Shown here: piece by piece, positions 48,200 to 62,100 of the stretch
Layout of the letters: the number at the start of each line of letters is the position of its first letter
Numbering within the stretch: position 1 is the first letter of the stretch
Assembly: GCA_013397455.1 (NCBI GenBank)
Contig: VYZB01000173.1
Location: 1,590,734 to 1,654,733, forward strand
From: Crotophaga sulcirostris
Taxonomy: Eukaryota > Chordata > Aves > Cuculiformes > Crotophagidae
Direction of reading: 5' to 3'
Length of the DNA: 64,000 bases
Translations under genes and position numbers: made by a program
The notes under the pieces: model-generated
What the model was told of the DNA's origin: nothing
Seen by the model: only the letters and a program-made list of their open reading frames with translations
Database searches by the model: none

Positions 48200-51100
48200 C
48201 TATAAAGACAGAAGGGGGAGGGGATACATAAGCATTATCAAGTTAACAAAATGGTATATTTGCATTTTTATATAGATTTAATAATACTGCCACAGATTTA
48301 CTGTTTATGCATGGCTCCAAGTACACAGCTGTGTATTGTTTTTAGGTAGGCTATTGGTTTTGATGTACTCAAGGTACAAGCTGCCACAAGCTTTCTGACC
48401 TACACCAGGATTTGTTTTTTGAAATTCTCAGAAGAAAGAAAACCCCGAAGTACAGCAACACCAATAGCAGCATTTTGCAAAGGCTGTTTTGCCGTACATC
48501 ACCATAACATTCCCTTCTCCCCAACCAAAGTGCAATGACAACTGATTAAGTCACTACAGTACGAGCCAATACATTTAAATAAATCAATAAGTTTTCAGAC
48601 AGTTTAAAAGGCTTTCCCTCATGCAGGTCATGAAGCCCCAATAAGGTTTTTGTACTGTTTTAATGTAACAAACATCTAAGACGGCCAGCAAAGGAAACAG
48701 CCTTGACAAAAAGTCAGGCTGTGAGATCCAATGCAGACTTAGCAAATCCTTCTTTTCGTACAAAATGTGAGATCCAAACAAGACAACCTTAAAGAGAAAT
48801 TCTGAACAACACTAGTTCCACATCTCTTCTAGCTAAGTTAAACATTAATCTACTGTATACATCAAAAAATTCAACTTGGCATAAGAGGATTCATCACACC
48901 TTAAGTCAAATGTTCAGTAATGCCCAGAGACGATTTCTTGTGCTTGGAAACCAAGGTGCTTAAAGGAAAGCTCTTTTGTTGCACAACAGAAGAGAGGTTA
49001 GGAGTGGGGAAAGCTTTTCAGTCATTTGCAAAGTCTAAGCGAGAAGAAAAACATGCTCAAATCCTTGAGTATTCTTCCAAAATGTTAACATAATACCACC
49101 AATACAGAAGTGCTAAATGAGAAGAACATCAGGTGGATAAAAATGCTTCTTTTTAATCAAAAACTTACTTTGAAACAAGATAAAATGCACTGATAGATAC
49201 AATTCTGGTATCAATTTAAAATTAACATAGTCCTCTTCGGCAACATAAATGGGATTACCACACAAGTGATGAACAAAAACCAGGATTATTTGACAGAGAG
49301 TGAAGAATTTCCTTGCCATTCCATGTGAATGCTAGCAATGCTGTGGTAATTAAAAATGGTGCAGTTCCCTTGCAGTACACCAGATAGTGCTCAAAGGGCT
49401 CTTTAGCATCTTTCAGCAGGAGGAGGTGTGGTCCAGTTGCTATGTTACCAGAGAGAAACGGCACTACATCAGCTTGAACTGCATACTCGGCTGTAGGCGA
49501 TGGACATTGAGTTTTCCTAAATTTTTCCTCTATCTAACACAACACCATCCTCCCTCCAACAGCTTTCTGTTGCTTCTGTTTACGCAAAGCACAGGACAGA
49601 GTTCCTCATTATATTATAGTAAATTTTACAGAGCAGAAAGCTTACTGCAATTATATGTTTTATTTTCATGCTGAGAGGCAACAAGTACACGCACAACATT
49701 AGCAAAGTGTTAAATAGTTAATTTGTTGTAGCAGCTTGAAATACAGTGTGATGCTTCAATTTTGTACACAATCCTATTTCAGTCCCCAGTCTCCAGGTCT
49801 CTGCAAACAACGTCACAACAGAAAGGTGATCATGCTGTGCAAACGGAGAAATGTTTGGTTGGTGCTTACTGCCTACCTCTCCCCCTGTGTTTTCCATTTA
49901 AAACTGGTTTTATTTAAATTGCAGACTGTGTAAGCAAGATGCCTGTAAGGCTCCCTAGACATGCCTGAGATGCACCAGGATGCTCTCTCTATTTCTCCCT
50001 GGAAAACTCAGTCCCTCTGGTTAGTGCCAGAATTCAAAGTCAGCCTGCACAGCGCAGAAGACCAGCAGAAGACTGGCAGCACATCTAGAGATTCACCCTC
50101 TACCACCTTTCTTCTTGATATCTAAATTGAGCACTCTTGAGTAAAAGCAAACACATAAAGGCAGCTTTTTGGAATCATTTATTAAGCATTGTTTGTTACA
50201 TGCCTGTGGCTGGACCTTCTTTCCCTGTGACCACAAGAATCAAATCTTCCTCAAAGTTTCCACCAGAACTCTAGTTAGAAGCGTCAGACTTGGAAGGCTC
50301 TCTTGGTCTTCTGGTGTCAGTTTTTCATGGGTCTAAATTGAGTGCATCATATACTGTGACTTCACTTGAGTGCACCAAGACCAAGTAACCTGAAAAACAG
50401 ACAAGGCTGAAACGTGAATACTCCAAATCCTAATAAAAATAAGAAAATGGTGAATGTAGCAAAACACGACAACTCACTTGGCTGAGAAGAGAAAAACGTA
50501 AAGGAGTCAGTCTTATCCTCGAGGGAGCAATGACTGCAGCTGCCATACTGTCTCTTAAACTGACAACTGTAATGAAACAGGTGTGATGTGTTGAACTACA
50601 GCTAAGATACTGCGTGATTAATTGCAGCATCTTTGAAAACACCAAAATTTGATATACATAAACTAAAGAGCTGACAGAACTCACAACAACACATCCTCAT
50701 GCTTAACTTCATGGAGAAAAACGAGTTTTGTTGGAAAGCATCTAAGAAGTAAAGTCTATACAGCATCCTAGTCAATAAAATGTTAAGAACGTAAAAGACT
50801 TGTGCCTGCCACACCTATTTCCTCCCCATTAATAAAGCCTGATAATATTTAACTGCAATAGTCAGTACTGCGACACGTAGGTCATAAATTAACAGAAAAA
50901 TAATACACCAAGATCTGAAATGCAGCAAGTCCACTTTTGCTAGCATCAACAATTCCCTCCACTAGCACCTCATCAGAACGGGCTGACTGTAAGGATTGCC
51001 AACAGGATCCAACCTATAGTAATAAAGTTGTAGGACTTTGCAAACTTCTACCACGCTTCACAGTGTTGTCTTTATTTCTGTGTCTTATGAACTGTTTCTG

Positions 51101-54100
51101 AAACGAGCAAGAGCAACCAGTGAGATATTAAATATACTCTGTACACAGAGGTGTGCTCTTGTGGCAAGTGCAGTTAGCAGAAAAGCACTGTTTTACTTCT
51201 GAACCTTGTTGATATACATGTAAAAGTGGGACAAATTAACACTGCTGTCAAGACAAAATTGTCATGCATGGTATAATAATAAAAAATAAAATACCCTTTA
51301 ATCATCATGCATGGTCTATGACCACTCTTCTCATTCTGTCACATGCTGGACAGGCAGGGAATAAGCAAAGCAGGAAGAAATCTAAAATCTACTTCTGCAG
51401 TGCCCTGAACACAGGTAAACCCATCTGGGAAATTCTTTTTACATTTGGTCTCAAACCTAGGTTCTAAGCAGCCGGCTTACCTTTGTCAGCTTCAGTTCTT
51501 CAATCTTCTTCCCATATCAGTCTGTTTTTTTTCCAAGAGCTTTAAGTAATACATCTGCAATAGTGGGCAACAATTCTTCCTGTGAGCCGGGAGATCTAGA
51601 ACACTGGTTCTGCAAGTTCACCCACGCAGGCGAGATGAAAAAGCCAAAACAAAATGAGGAAATTCCACTTCTCTGTGAAACACAATTGTACAGCTGCTAA
51701 AGGTGGGGAAGGGGGAAAATGAGAGGACCACAAATGAATACAAAACACAGAAAAAACAATCGGGCGCCTATCTTGCTCTCCTGGAAGAGGCTCTGTTTGT
51801 CTCTATAAAAGAGGCTTCGCACTGGGATAGAAAAGACAGCGGATAAAACCAGTCTGAACAAATATTATTGCAAGAAACTGATTTATTTGAATGAAGGTTC
51901 TGTAAGTAAGAACACAGTTCACTATATAACACAACTTTGTGAGACAATCAGGTTATCATTCAGAGGCACTAAAGCACAGCCAGTTGGAGAGCTTTTTTTC
52001 ACAAAACACAGGTTGGCAACACCTCAGAGCAATCTGTTGTCCCCTACCCCCAGCCCTCCCAGTTCCTTCTCGGGTGTCAATGTTCCCCAACTCCATCAGA
52101 CAGTATCAGAAGTCAGTGCAAGATGAGAAAGTGCTCACTGAAATACTTGAAGAGAGTTCGACATAACCCTCGGAAACAAACCGTGTCCCATGGCAATGAA
52201 GAGTTCTACAGCAATTTTGGTATCATCCCACGTTCATACAACACGAACAGCAATATCATCTAAGAGCATCTTCCTGAAAACGTATTTCAAGAGAGAACTG
52301 CCCTACTTTTTAGATCTAAAATGAAAGCCAAACTCACTGTCGGCTCTCAGGTGCAGAGTGTGCCACACATTACCAGAACGCTTCTGTTACCAACACTGGT
52401 CCCCACCAGGCCAGTACACTACTGCCTTCGGCCAGTGGGGTTAGTGACAGCAATTATTCTCAAGAGTCCCTTTTGAAATAATAATAAAACCCACTCATTT
52501 TGTAAAGCAGCAGCATGCAGATACATGAAAATGTAATTCTACACAGCAAAACACACTGGTGATCACTTGAGTTATTAAAGTAACAACCATGCCGTTTTCG
52601 TGAATTTATTCCACATCACTTCACTTGAAGTATCCTTTCTCAGTGGCTGCAGGAAACCTTCAGATAACTGCAGAAGCAGGAATACTGAGTAAAATGTGTT
52701 AGAAAAGATATTATACAAAGAATTTTAAAGAACATTTTTTACAAGCAAACTTACCCATAACACACTCAGGGATTCAACTATTTTGACAAAAGCTGATGAA
52801 AACGCTACATAAACTTTTGCCACAGCCAAGTTACTTGCAGTCTTACTGCTGGCGAGAGAATGCTGCAGACACTGACATTACCTCCTGAACAGAGTTCCTT
52901 CAATAAGCCAATAGTCATCTTTGTCAGATGTGAAGAATTTTAAATGATACACTAACACAACACATTTTCCCCCCGTCACTTCCCCATATAAAAAGGAAAA
53001 TCAGTTCATAGGGGCCTGCCAAATACCTGTAACAGGAGCAAGCTACTGCAGTACTGGTCAATGTAGCTTCTGTTCAAGAAAAAGCTTGCACAATGGCAAA
53101 ACTATTCTGTTAATTCAAAAGGGATTCTGAAAAGGGTAAAATTTTAAGAGACAGAAAAGGCAGAAGAAACTTGATAAGGAAAATGCATAATGCTAAAATA
53201 GTAGAAATCACTCAAGATGCTGAGTTGCAAGCAAGACGATAGACATTTGCAAGAGGCTAAGCTTGAAAACACTGTGCATCCCACACTGAACCTTTCTCAG
53301 ATTTATATAATCACCAAGCTACAGAAAAAAACCTCCCTAAACAGAAAACATAGTAGGAAGGGAAAATGCATGTGTAGCTTTGGAGGACCAGACTAAAGCA
53401 ATTCAGTTAAATGAAAAAGATGTGCTGAGATACAGATACATAAAAATAATAAACGCACCACAAAAACGTTCTAGGAGGTCCAACAAAAAGACCAAGCCCA
53501 GTAACATTAAAGAACACCACAAAGATTATGAGACCACCCCCTTTGAGCAGTGCTGAGCAGCAAGATCAGGGACACCTGCTGCAGCTCCAGGCTTCTTGCC
53601 ATTGCATCTCCTCCTTGCCTTGACCCTGTCTTATCTAGCACACTCATCGCCTCAACTTCCACTGAAACCACCTTCCCGAGTCACCACGGGCTCTTCCTCA
53701 CCAAACACACCCTGCTCTGTCCTGCAGCTGACCAGCACAAGGAGGTTATGAACCAGACTGCTTGTTGCCACCCTTCCTTCTCCTGGTAGATAAGGATTCC
53801 CTGCAGGTAAGTTGGGGTAGCTGCTTGAGTAAGTGCTCTGCAAACAGACTCGCTGTTTCAGATTGGCTAATCAGTAAATCTTTTTAAACAATGTTTTTGA
53901 CAGGAACAGTTAGCAAGAGATTACGTGACAGATCAAAGAAACCAAGAACACTGTAATCTTTCCTTTTGGGTTACTGCTGCCACCAGTGAAAATGTGCTTA
54001 AGTTCCCCTGTGTTTATTTTCCCAACTTGGCTCTTTTTCTCCAGTTATTCAAGGCTAGTCATCGCTCATTTTGAACCACTGTAAATCCCTTCTGAAAAAA

Positions 54101-55484
54101 GCACCTCTCTGGAGCTGGAACTGTACCACTACCACCACCCACTCACTCTCTCAGTCCCCTCGAGCTATTCAGCCACCAAGAGGCACAACCTGGAGAATTT
54201 CACTCCTCTGCTCTACCTGAATTGTAAGTGAAGCTTTTCATATTACAAGTCCAAAAAGAGTTATAGAGTATTATTTCTTAACTTAGAGAAAGAGATTTGA
54301 TACACATTTTCATTTTTTCTATATGTTATATTCTATACATTAATATAAATATTTTTCTATATTATTGCCTTATCTAAAAATACCTATTTAATATCACATA
54401 TTTAATATCACCTGCGTGCATCAAGATTCATAAGCCACATTGAATCCTGCAGTTTTGGGGTTCGGGAGGATGACAGAGTACATAGTATTTAGATAATACT
54501 GTTATACCAATTTGGATTTCTTTTTCCTGTTTTAATTACAAATATTCTCATTTGGCACTGACAGAAGTCAAATAAAAAGCCAGCCCCTTCCATCCAGAAG
54601 CCCTAACAAACACACACACACACTCCGGTGCAGCTGGAGGACACGTGCTTTAGTTTAAATATCTGACCTGCACACACATAATTTGGGGGAACCATATTTT
54701 AAGTCCATTCTGTAGAGTACTGGAATTACAACACAAACAGAATTTAGTATTATTTATTGTCACTGCTTACCCTGTCCAAACACACAAGAAGAATGACGTG
54801 GGTTTTTACCTTGCACATAACTGACCTAATGCTGGCATGTTTTCTCACCACCAACCCTTCTGGGAAATGCTAACATAAGAACGAAGACGCACTAGAAAAC
54901 TAATTTTAAACATGGAAGACATTGAAAACAGAATCAGTCAGTATAAGACTATGAAGAACCACTCCTGTTAGAGAGAAAATAAATTATAGGACTATTTTAG
55001 CTACACTGCATTATGCATCACACCATAAACTACAGGTCTACCCACTCCCACAAAGGCAGGCAATTACATCAGAAAAGGCTTTCTGGAAACAAAAAGAACA
55101 TATCTTAGGAAAAAGAAATATTTGCATTCTAGGTAAAATCCCATCTTTAACCTTCTGATTTCTGGCAGAAGGATTCTTGAGCACGGCATTTTTTCCATTG
55201 CTACTGAAATAACAGATTGCTCAATTGAAAAAACTTTGCTTATGTGTACAAAAGGAAACTGTCCATGAGTTTGTTTCCCATTGAGAATCCTGGAGTCCAG
55301 TTACAAAAGATAGTACAGCAGAGAAAAGTATATCCCATGAATGGTACATGTACAGCAAAATTAACTGTTGAAAGGAACAGAATATAGTTAAGTATTCCTC
55401 CTTGTATGTACATATTGTCAACACCAGAAGACAGCAACTGTTTAGATAGATGAATCACTCAAGCCAGAAAACTCTCAGTTTCGC

Positions 55485-55528
55485 TTACCAAGTGGTTGAA
55501 AACAAATTACCAAGTGGTTCAAAACAAA
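55485..55528 (+). repeat. Two-copy 22-bp tandem duplication
   Basis: TTACCAAGTGGTT with the following A/C-rich tail occurs at 55485 and again at 55507 with one obvious mismatch. It is a short local duplication in the USP22 intron. Confidence 0.75.
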
Positions 55529-58500
55529 ATATCCATTCATATTTCTCAATGTTGCTGTCTAAAAGAAGAATCTCCTGTTATTAGTTGTGACGTATCATTG
55601 AAATGCACACTCAAGTACTTCATTCAGGCTCACACGTCAACTCAAATTCTTCTTATCAGTAACTTCTGGCATATTTGTGTGCAATGGTGTAGTTCTGGAG
55701 TAGCCTCAGCATTCACAGGAGATTTTCCAGATTTATCCTTTTTTTAACGTTGCGTTAGGATTGCCACTCAAAAGTAATTGTTTTTAATCTTTTTCCTCCC
55801 TTGAAATATCAAGAAAATCATGAAAAGTTACCAGTAGGTAACAACCTGCTGATGTTAAATTGTCAGGATATACGCACGGTGATGTTTGCAGCATACATTC
55901 AGCAGCAGGGATGAACACATTTTCTAGCACATCTGTGAGGATGATCTAGTTCATCCACGCTGCAATGTAAAAACAGCAGCACTGGTTCTGCACAGGCAAG
56001 ATTGAGTAGCACAGATCAAGTAAACGCGGTTACATTCTTGACGCAGCCAGATTTAGTGTCCCTGCACTGCATTCCCCAGTACTTCTTGGAAGGCTCATTA
56101 CCTTGGGCACAGCGCCACGTGAGCATGTTCGTACTGTTTACAGACCCACGCTGACACTGTGCACATTCATGCTGCTCTAAGCCTAAGCTGAATTTGCACT
56201 GAGCTAATGTGGATCAAGACACCAATCACGTTTTTCCAGCATTTACTTTGTCCCCACCCCTCTTCGTTAATGAGGAATTGATTGCAATCACTGTTTTTAT
56301 TCGACAGCATCAGTGACATCACATAACATATTCTTACAGAAGGGGTAAACTACATCAAGATAGTGCAGACGTAATTGGAAGACAGAACAATAATTCAAGA
56401 GCAACTTGTTAAATGAGAGAAACAATCCAAAATCAATTAAATTCAATAAAAACAACTGTGAAGTAGGAAACAAGAAAAATTAACTGGAGAAACACAAAAT
56501 AAGAAGCAATGGCTATATCAGTGCAACCCAAATACTGCTGAGATCTCCGAGACAAACGGCATTTTGAAACTTAACAGGCATAAGAGAAGGCCTGGGAGAT
56601 CATTATCCTGCAACAGGAAACCTTCAGTTGGTTAATATCTGGAATTGAGCACCTATTTTAAGAGAGACCTGTGCAAACTGAGGAGAAGTCAAGAATATGA
56701 GTGAAAATTTGCATGAAATTAATATTTGAGACTTGAGAAACAACTGAAGAACCCACCAGATGAGTCAACTAATTAAAAAAGATAGTGCTGATGGAGGAAC
56801 AGCCAGGCTGACAATCTTCAAGTATGTTACAGGCCACTGCCAAGAGGACTGTAATTAACTCTTGTGGCCTACCAAAGCTATAATAAAAAAAGACTGAGCT
56901 CACAAGAATTGAAATTTAATTAGATATTAAAAATAATTGTCTCACAGTTAGAAAACATTGCAACAGGGGAGTTTGGGAATCCCAGTTGTTGGAGTAGTTC
57001 CAAAAGCAGCTCTGTCAGCCATCGGGAATGGCCCAGTACATTGACCCTGACTGAGAAGCAGCACGTAACGCCCCTTCCACTTTTTCATCCCATGATTGCT
57101 CGCACATCCAGGTTAATGTCACAGTGTGACACAAACCAGAGGAACTGGCTTTGACAGAGAGGGGGAAGGTGAGGGCATTTTCACACAACAGCTCAGTCCA
57201 TGTAACAGCTCACTGATGCCAAAAGGGATGTTCCTCTCACACCAAGCTGGCATCTGCTTGACTCCACAGCCAAACAGTTCACCTTGCCTGTCTGGCAGAG
57301 TAAGTATTCCCACCTTGAGGGGATGAACTCATCACTTGCAAATAGTGATAAGTCTTTGACTCCTCTGAGCAGGTTCACACAGCTCACCATGGGTCAGGAG
57401 AAAAGGCCAGCGCCAGAATGAGGGAGGGATGCAGGAATCGTTGGTGTCTCCCAGAGACAGACAGCTCTCATATACCCACCCCTGCAACAAACTTCCAGCA
57501 CAGGTAGTTGTCTAAAAGCCACAGGCTGGGTAGCAATACAGTCATAGCCATAATGCCTGTATCCTTATCCCTACCACATGGCTCTGGAAACCAAAATTAA
57601 CTGCCCTGCTGTCACTCAGGAAGGGATGCAGAACAGGCAACAGTTGCTGCTAGAATCAGGACTGCAAACTGCCCTTCGTGTCAATTTTAGACTGCATAGG
57701 TATTCTGCGTACAAGCTTTTCCATTTGTGGCTCAATGCATCATTCTTTCACTTTACTAATGCAAAAAAAAAAAAAAGTCACAGGATAATGCAGAGATCAT
57801 CTGATCCAGTATTTCAGTTTGTTTCCTTTGTGTCTTACTGTGGGTCCAGAAAAATTAAAGATTACAGCTATCAGCAGTGCTCTAAATCAATTCTGTATCA
57901 CACTGTACCTTCAGTTGAAAGCACTTGCCTAGCATTTAAACACTGGACTAAAGGCTTAGCATAGCAGATACATGTTTGTAGCTCATTTAAATAAAGAATT
58001 TCTAGTAATGGTATAGAAATGATTAGCAACAAACAGATGAGATTCAAGAAAGGCTACCCTTAACTTTGCCAGATTTGGGAGAACAATGCACATCTGTAAA
58101 CACTGGCTACCAAAGGTGGCTTTACTACCTGTTCTTCCTCAAAACAGATTGGCCTTTTCACACACGCTACTCAGACTTGTATTGTTGGAAGAACCTAAGA
58201 GCAAGTCGTATCCTTGGAGCAAATGGATCAAACAAATTACCAAGAGCATGATGAAACAAAAGTGGTGCAGCATTTTATATCATTATTGCACAGATGAAAC
58301 CAACCCCCCAAATGAGACAATGATTCTGGAGCATACCCAGTGTGTCAGGCACAGACAGCACTCTCTATACTATATTTACAATACATACAGCTTTGAACCA
58401 ATTCCTAAACCTACGATGTCCAAATGTGAAAAGTTTCACAGCCCAGAGGAATCTCCATTCTTTGCCTTAGGGCACACTCCCTGTGATTTCTCTACCCGTA

Positions 58501-58969
58501 GATCCTTTGTGAGCAGAGTGCAAGCACTGTGCACCCTGATTCTCCAGGAGAGTACTGACCTGTTATGCTCACTTTTATTTCTGTTTCTCCAGGCTTAAAG
58601 TGCTTCAAAAAAGGCAAGTGATCTCTCTTAATGATGTGGGCATGCTAAGCCAGGCTGTGAGGTTACAGCCTGTCATTTACTTTGCAGTAACTGTATCCTC
58701 GCGTTAAGATCAAGCACACAGATGAGGCAGGAGCACTTGATGTCCTGTAAGTTCTCATCCTTCTGATTTGATGATAATTGGCTCATGTGTGCACACCCTC
58801 AGTCTGCTAAAATGAGTCAGCATTCCCAAAATATCTGGCAATACAAACAAACAAACCTCTTAAGGTTAATTTTCATATAGCCCGTGTAAATAGAGAAGTT
58901 GTTTCAAGCAATACAAGGGACTGCCAGTACTTTTTCCCTGTGAATTTAAATTAAGAAACATGCTTCCAA

Positions 58970-59185
58970 AACAAAACAAAGCCAGAAGGGCATTGAATCT
59001 GCTGCTAAAAATCACAGGAAATATAGCTGTAGAAAATCTTGAGAAGTCACCTGGTCTACCCCGTCTCTCCCTCTGCCTCAAAGCAGAATTAACACTACCT
59101 ATATTATTCCTGACAAACATTTCCCTGAATTGTTCTTACAACTCCTCCATGATGAAATCCTGCAGTATCCTCTGATGTGTTCTGT
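58970..59185 (-). mobile_element. Old CR1/L3-like LINE 3' fragment (tentative)
   Basis: The plus strand reads GAAGTCACCTGGTCTACCCC, then CTCAAAGCAGAATTAACACT, then CCTGACAAACATTT and CTCCATGATGAAATCCTGCA. This order of blocks (a '...catctggtccaaccccctgctcaaagcagg' start, then 'cctccaatgatggagattcc') is that of old amniote CR1/L3-type elements in reverse orientation. It is heavily diverged and its edges are uncertain. Confidence 0.45.
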
Positions 59186-62100
59186 GTCATCCTCGTCAAT
59201 CAACTAATGTTGTCAATCAACTAAGAGCTTAAGAGCTGCAACAACATTAATATGGAAATGCACATACACTGTGGAATCTACAGATAAGCTCCTCTATTAG
59301 TAGTATGAGAGCTTCTGAATTAGAATAATTTTTTAGTTCTTCAAATAGCAATAGCTTTCCCAAACCTCCTAAACTGAGGGAGGAAACAACTTGCCCAAGA
59401 CACTGCAGTATCCCTGGTTTTCTCCACTAGAAATTTCTGCACCTGAGCGGGTGCGCATGAGCTGGTTCTCCATATGCTTCCTGACAAGGAGGAAAAGACA
59501 GCAGCTAGACAGAAGCCTTCTGTGGGACAAATCTAAGCCAATGTGTCCCCAAACTGATCACAGATATAGTAAAAAGGAATAGATTAGAATACAAGTAAAA
59601 ATACTTCCTTTTAAACTAAATATTTTGCTGTGTTGTAGCTGCAGAGCATGACAACAATCTCAATACAACCACAAAGCTTCACGTGACAAGCCCGCAAGGG
59701 TTGTGTTTTAACCTAGGTAGGATAAAAAAATATTTCAGGAGCAATTTCTCCCAATCAGGATGTGGAGTTGAATTGTTCTTCCTGTTAAAGCAATGGCTGC
59801 CTTGTAGTGTAGGTATAAAAAATAGTTGATTTTTTTTTTAAAAAGCAAGCTCCACGAAAAGGCCTTTTCATAAAACTAATATGACACAGTTAAATCCACG
59901 CCTAAAAACTGATTTTAAAATATTTATAAATGTTATAGGCACCTATATGAATTTACTGTCTCCCACAGCCAAGCTTAACTTTAAAATAAATGTAGGGTGG
60001 CAGGGGGAAGGGGAGCTGAGGTCAATGATCTCTGCAATATACACATGCGAGATGAGTTTTGAACCTTTTGGCAAGTCACCCAGCAGCAAGAGGACCCATG
60101 AGTGCTCTGGGCAAATAAAGGTCAGGCTTTTTTTTTTTTCTTGAGTATGGAAAATACCAGGTTTTATATCTATAACTTCTTATCTTCAGCATTTTTACTG
60201 ACCACCTGCATCGAAAAATTGTTTTTCTCTCTTGGGTGCCGTAAGAAGAAACCAATGCATCATGTTCTCAAAACCAGAATGCTATACAGTATGTAATCAC
60301 CCACAGCAATCATTTCTCTGTATTTGATTCTCTCAGCTGAAATGAGTAAGACTGAAAAAGACATTTAAGTTCTGCAGCAGAACTTCTCTGAATTCCTATC
60401 TTGGCATACCAAGACCCACTGAAAAAATTTTGTCTGTTGTGCTTCACCCTGATCCAGTCTCTGTCAGGATCTCTTAGCAGTGAGTGAACACATTGGGGAA
60501 TGCGTACTTACAATCTGGATCTCAAATTTTCAGAGCATGCAATAGTAGAAAACATCTTTCATACACAGCACTGGAAATAATCACACAATTCTTTGATACT
60601 TGGTAGTAGATTTGCTTATCTGATCCCTGAAACACATGAAGATCAATTGGGTGGAGGAGAAAGATGAAACGATGCACTGTAAGTACACACCACATCAAGA
60701 GCTGGAGAAACATAAATGGTGCTCTCTGCACAGCACAAAACATAACATGAAATACTGCAGATACATATATGCATTGCACAGAATGCCTGAGTGTCACAGT
60801 GAAGCCAGACCCCTTACACCTGTGGTGCTCACTGCACACTCAGCTATGCCAAGCAGAACAAATGTAAAGTTGAATAAAGGTATGGAGAAGCTCCTAAAGC
60901 AACTGCATCACTGGAATAGGAGCTGCCCTGTCTCACACACCCTACAAAGCAAAGTGCATGACATTAAAGTCCTAAGAACCACAGCATGAAAATAATGATT
61001 AATCTGGTAATTGCAGGAAAGTCAGGAGAACAGAAAGATGACACCCAACATTCAATAAGAGGAGCAGTCGGCAAAGAACAGGAACTGTGTTTGGCAAAAT
61101 GACTGAATGATCAATACAGAGCACTATGACAACTACCCTTTAAAACCTGGGTAAGCTGTAGACCCTTCAAGGTATTTTTATTTGGCAACTTGATGGCAAG
61201 GAAAAAAAAGCCTTTACAGACAACAAAATACTTCAAAAGGTGGCAAGGAATAAAGTATTCTCTTTGCCCTCCCCCAAAGCAGCCAAACTTAAAAGTTCAG
61301 CAAAATCTTGCGTGTTCTGCACAGAAGCATAAGACTTAGTGAGAATCCTGTGCAGATGGCAGCTTTAAAGAACAAGAGGTACTCCCACTACACTGACAAA
61401 ATAAAATTCACACCCTCAGCCGTCCTTTCCCCCCAATATCACACCATATGTTGCCTACAAGTTTTTCAGCCTTCCTCAAAACAGATTTCACAAATTAATA
61501 ACTTAAGGAGTAGGCTAACTGCCAATGAAATTAAATGCATCCAAATATATTAATATGCACAAATTATTGTTGATGAATTGGCACAGAGCTATTCCAACAA
61601 TCCAAAACACACAAGCCATGCCACATGCTGTTTATGCATATTCCTAGTTTCAGTATATACTGCATCTACCTTCTGTCCACACAAAGCCCAACTCTAGAAG
61701 CAGATAGGAAAGAGCAGAATGGAAGGTCAGAGTAAATATAATCCAAAAGTGATCCACAAAAGAACAAAACTGAGATGGAGAACTGGCCTTGTTGAAAATG
61801 CCATGCTCTCTGCAATGGCACACAGATAATCAGGTCAAAATACAGTGGTAAATCAAAGTTTGGTTGGTGGGTTGGGTTCTTTTTTTTTTTAATAGTAAGA
61901 AAAAGAACCTTCTCATGCTGAAGGTGCATCTCTGCCCATGACAGACAACAGGCACATGCTAAGACTGCAATCAGCACAGTTATATAGGCTAATTCTGTAC
62001 AGTGAGCATCATTGCAAGGTATTGACAAAAAGAACAGTCTGTAGCTTGGGGAAGTGTGGCCAGGCAAATATGAGACAAACCTGCTGACCTCGGGGTCTGC

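Noticed and set aside
51483..51528. Possible minus-strand exon with CAG acceptor and AAAG|GTAAGC donor
   Set aside because: The only open frame reads YGKKIEELKLTK after an in-frame stop, and it does not match the missing USP22 segment.
60960..61010. Search for tRNA, snoRNA and microRNA genes in the USP22 introns
   Set aside because: No convincing cloverleaf, C/D-box or hairpin was recognised here or elsewhere by eye; a covariance-model search would be needed to exclude them.
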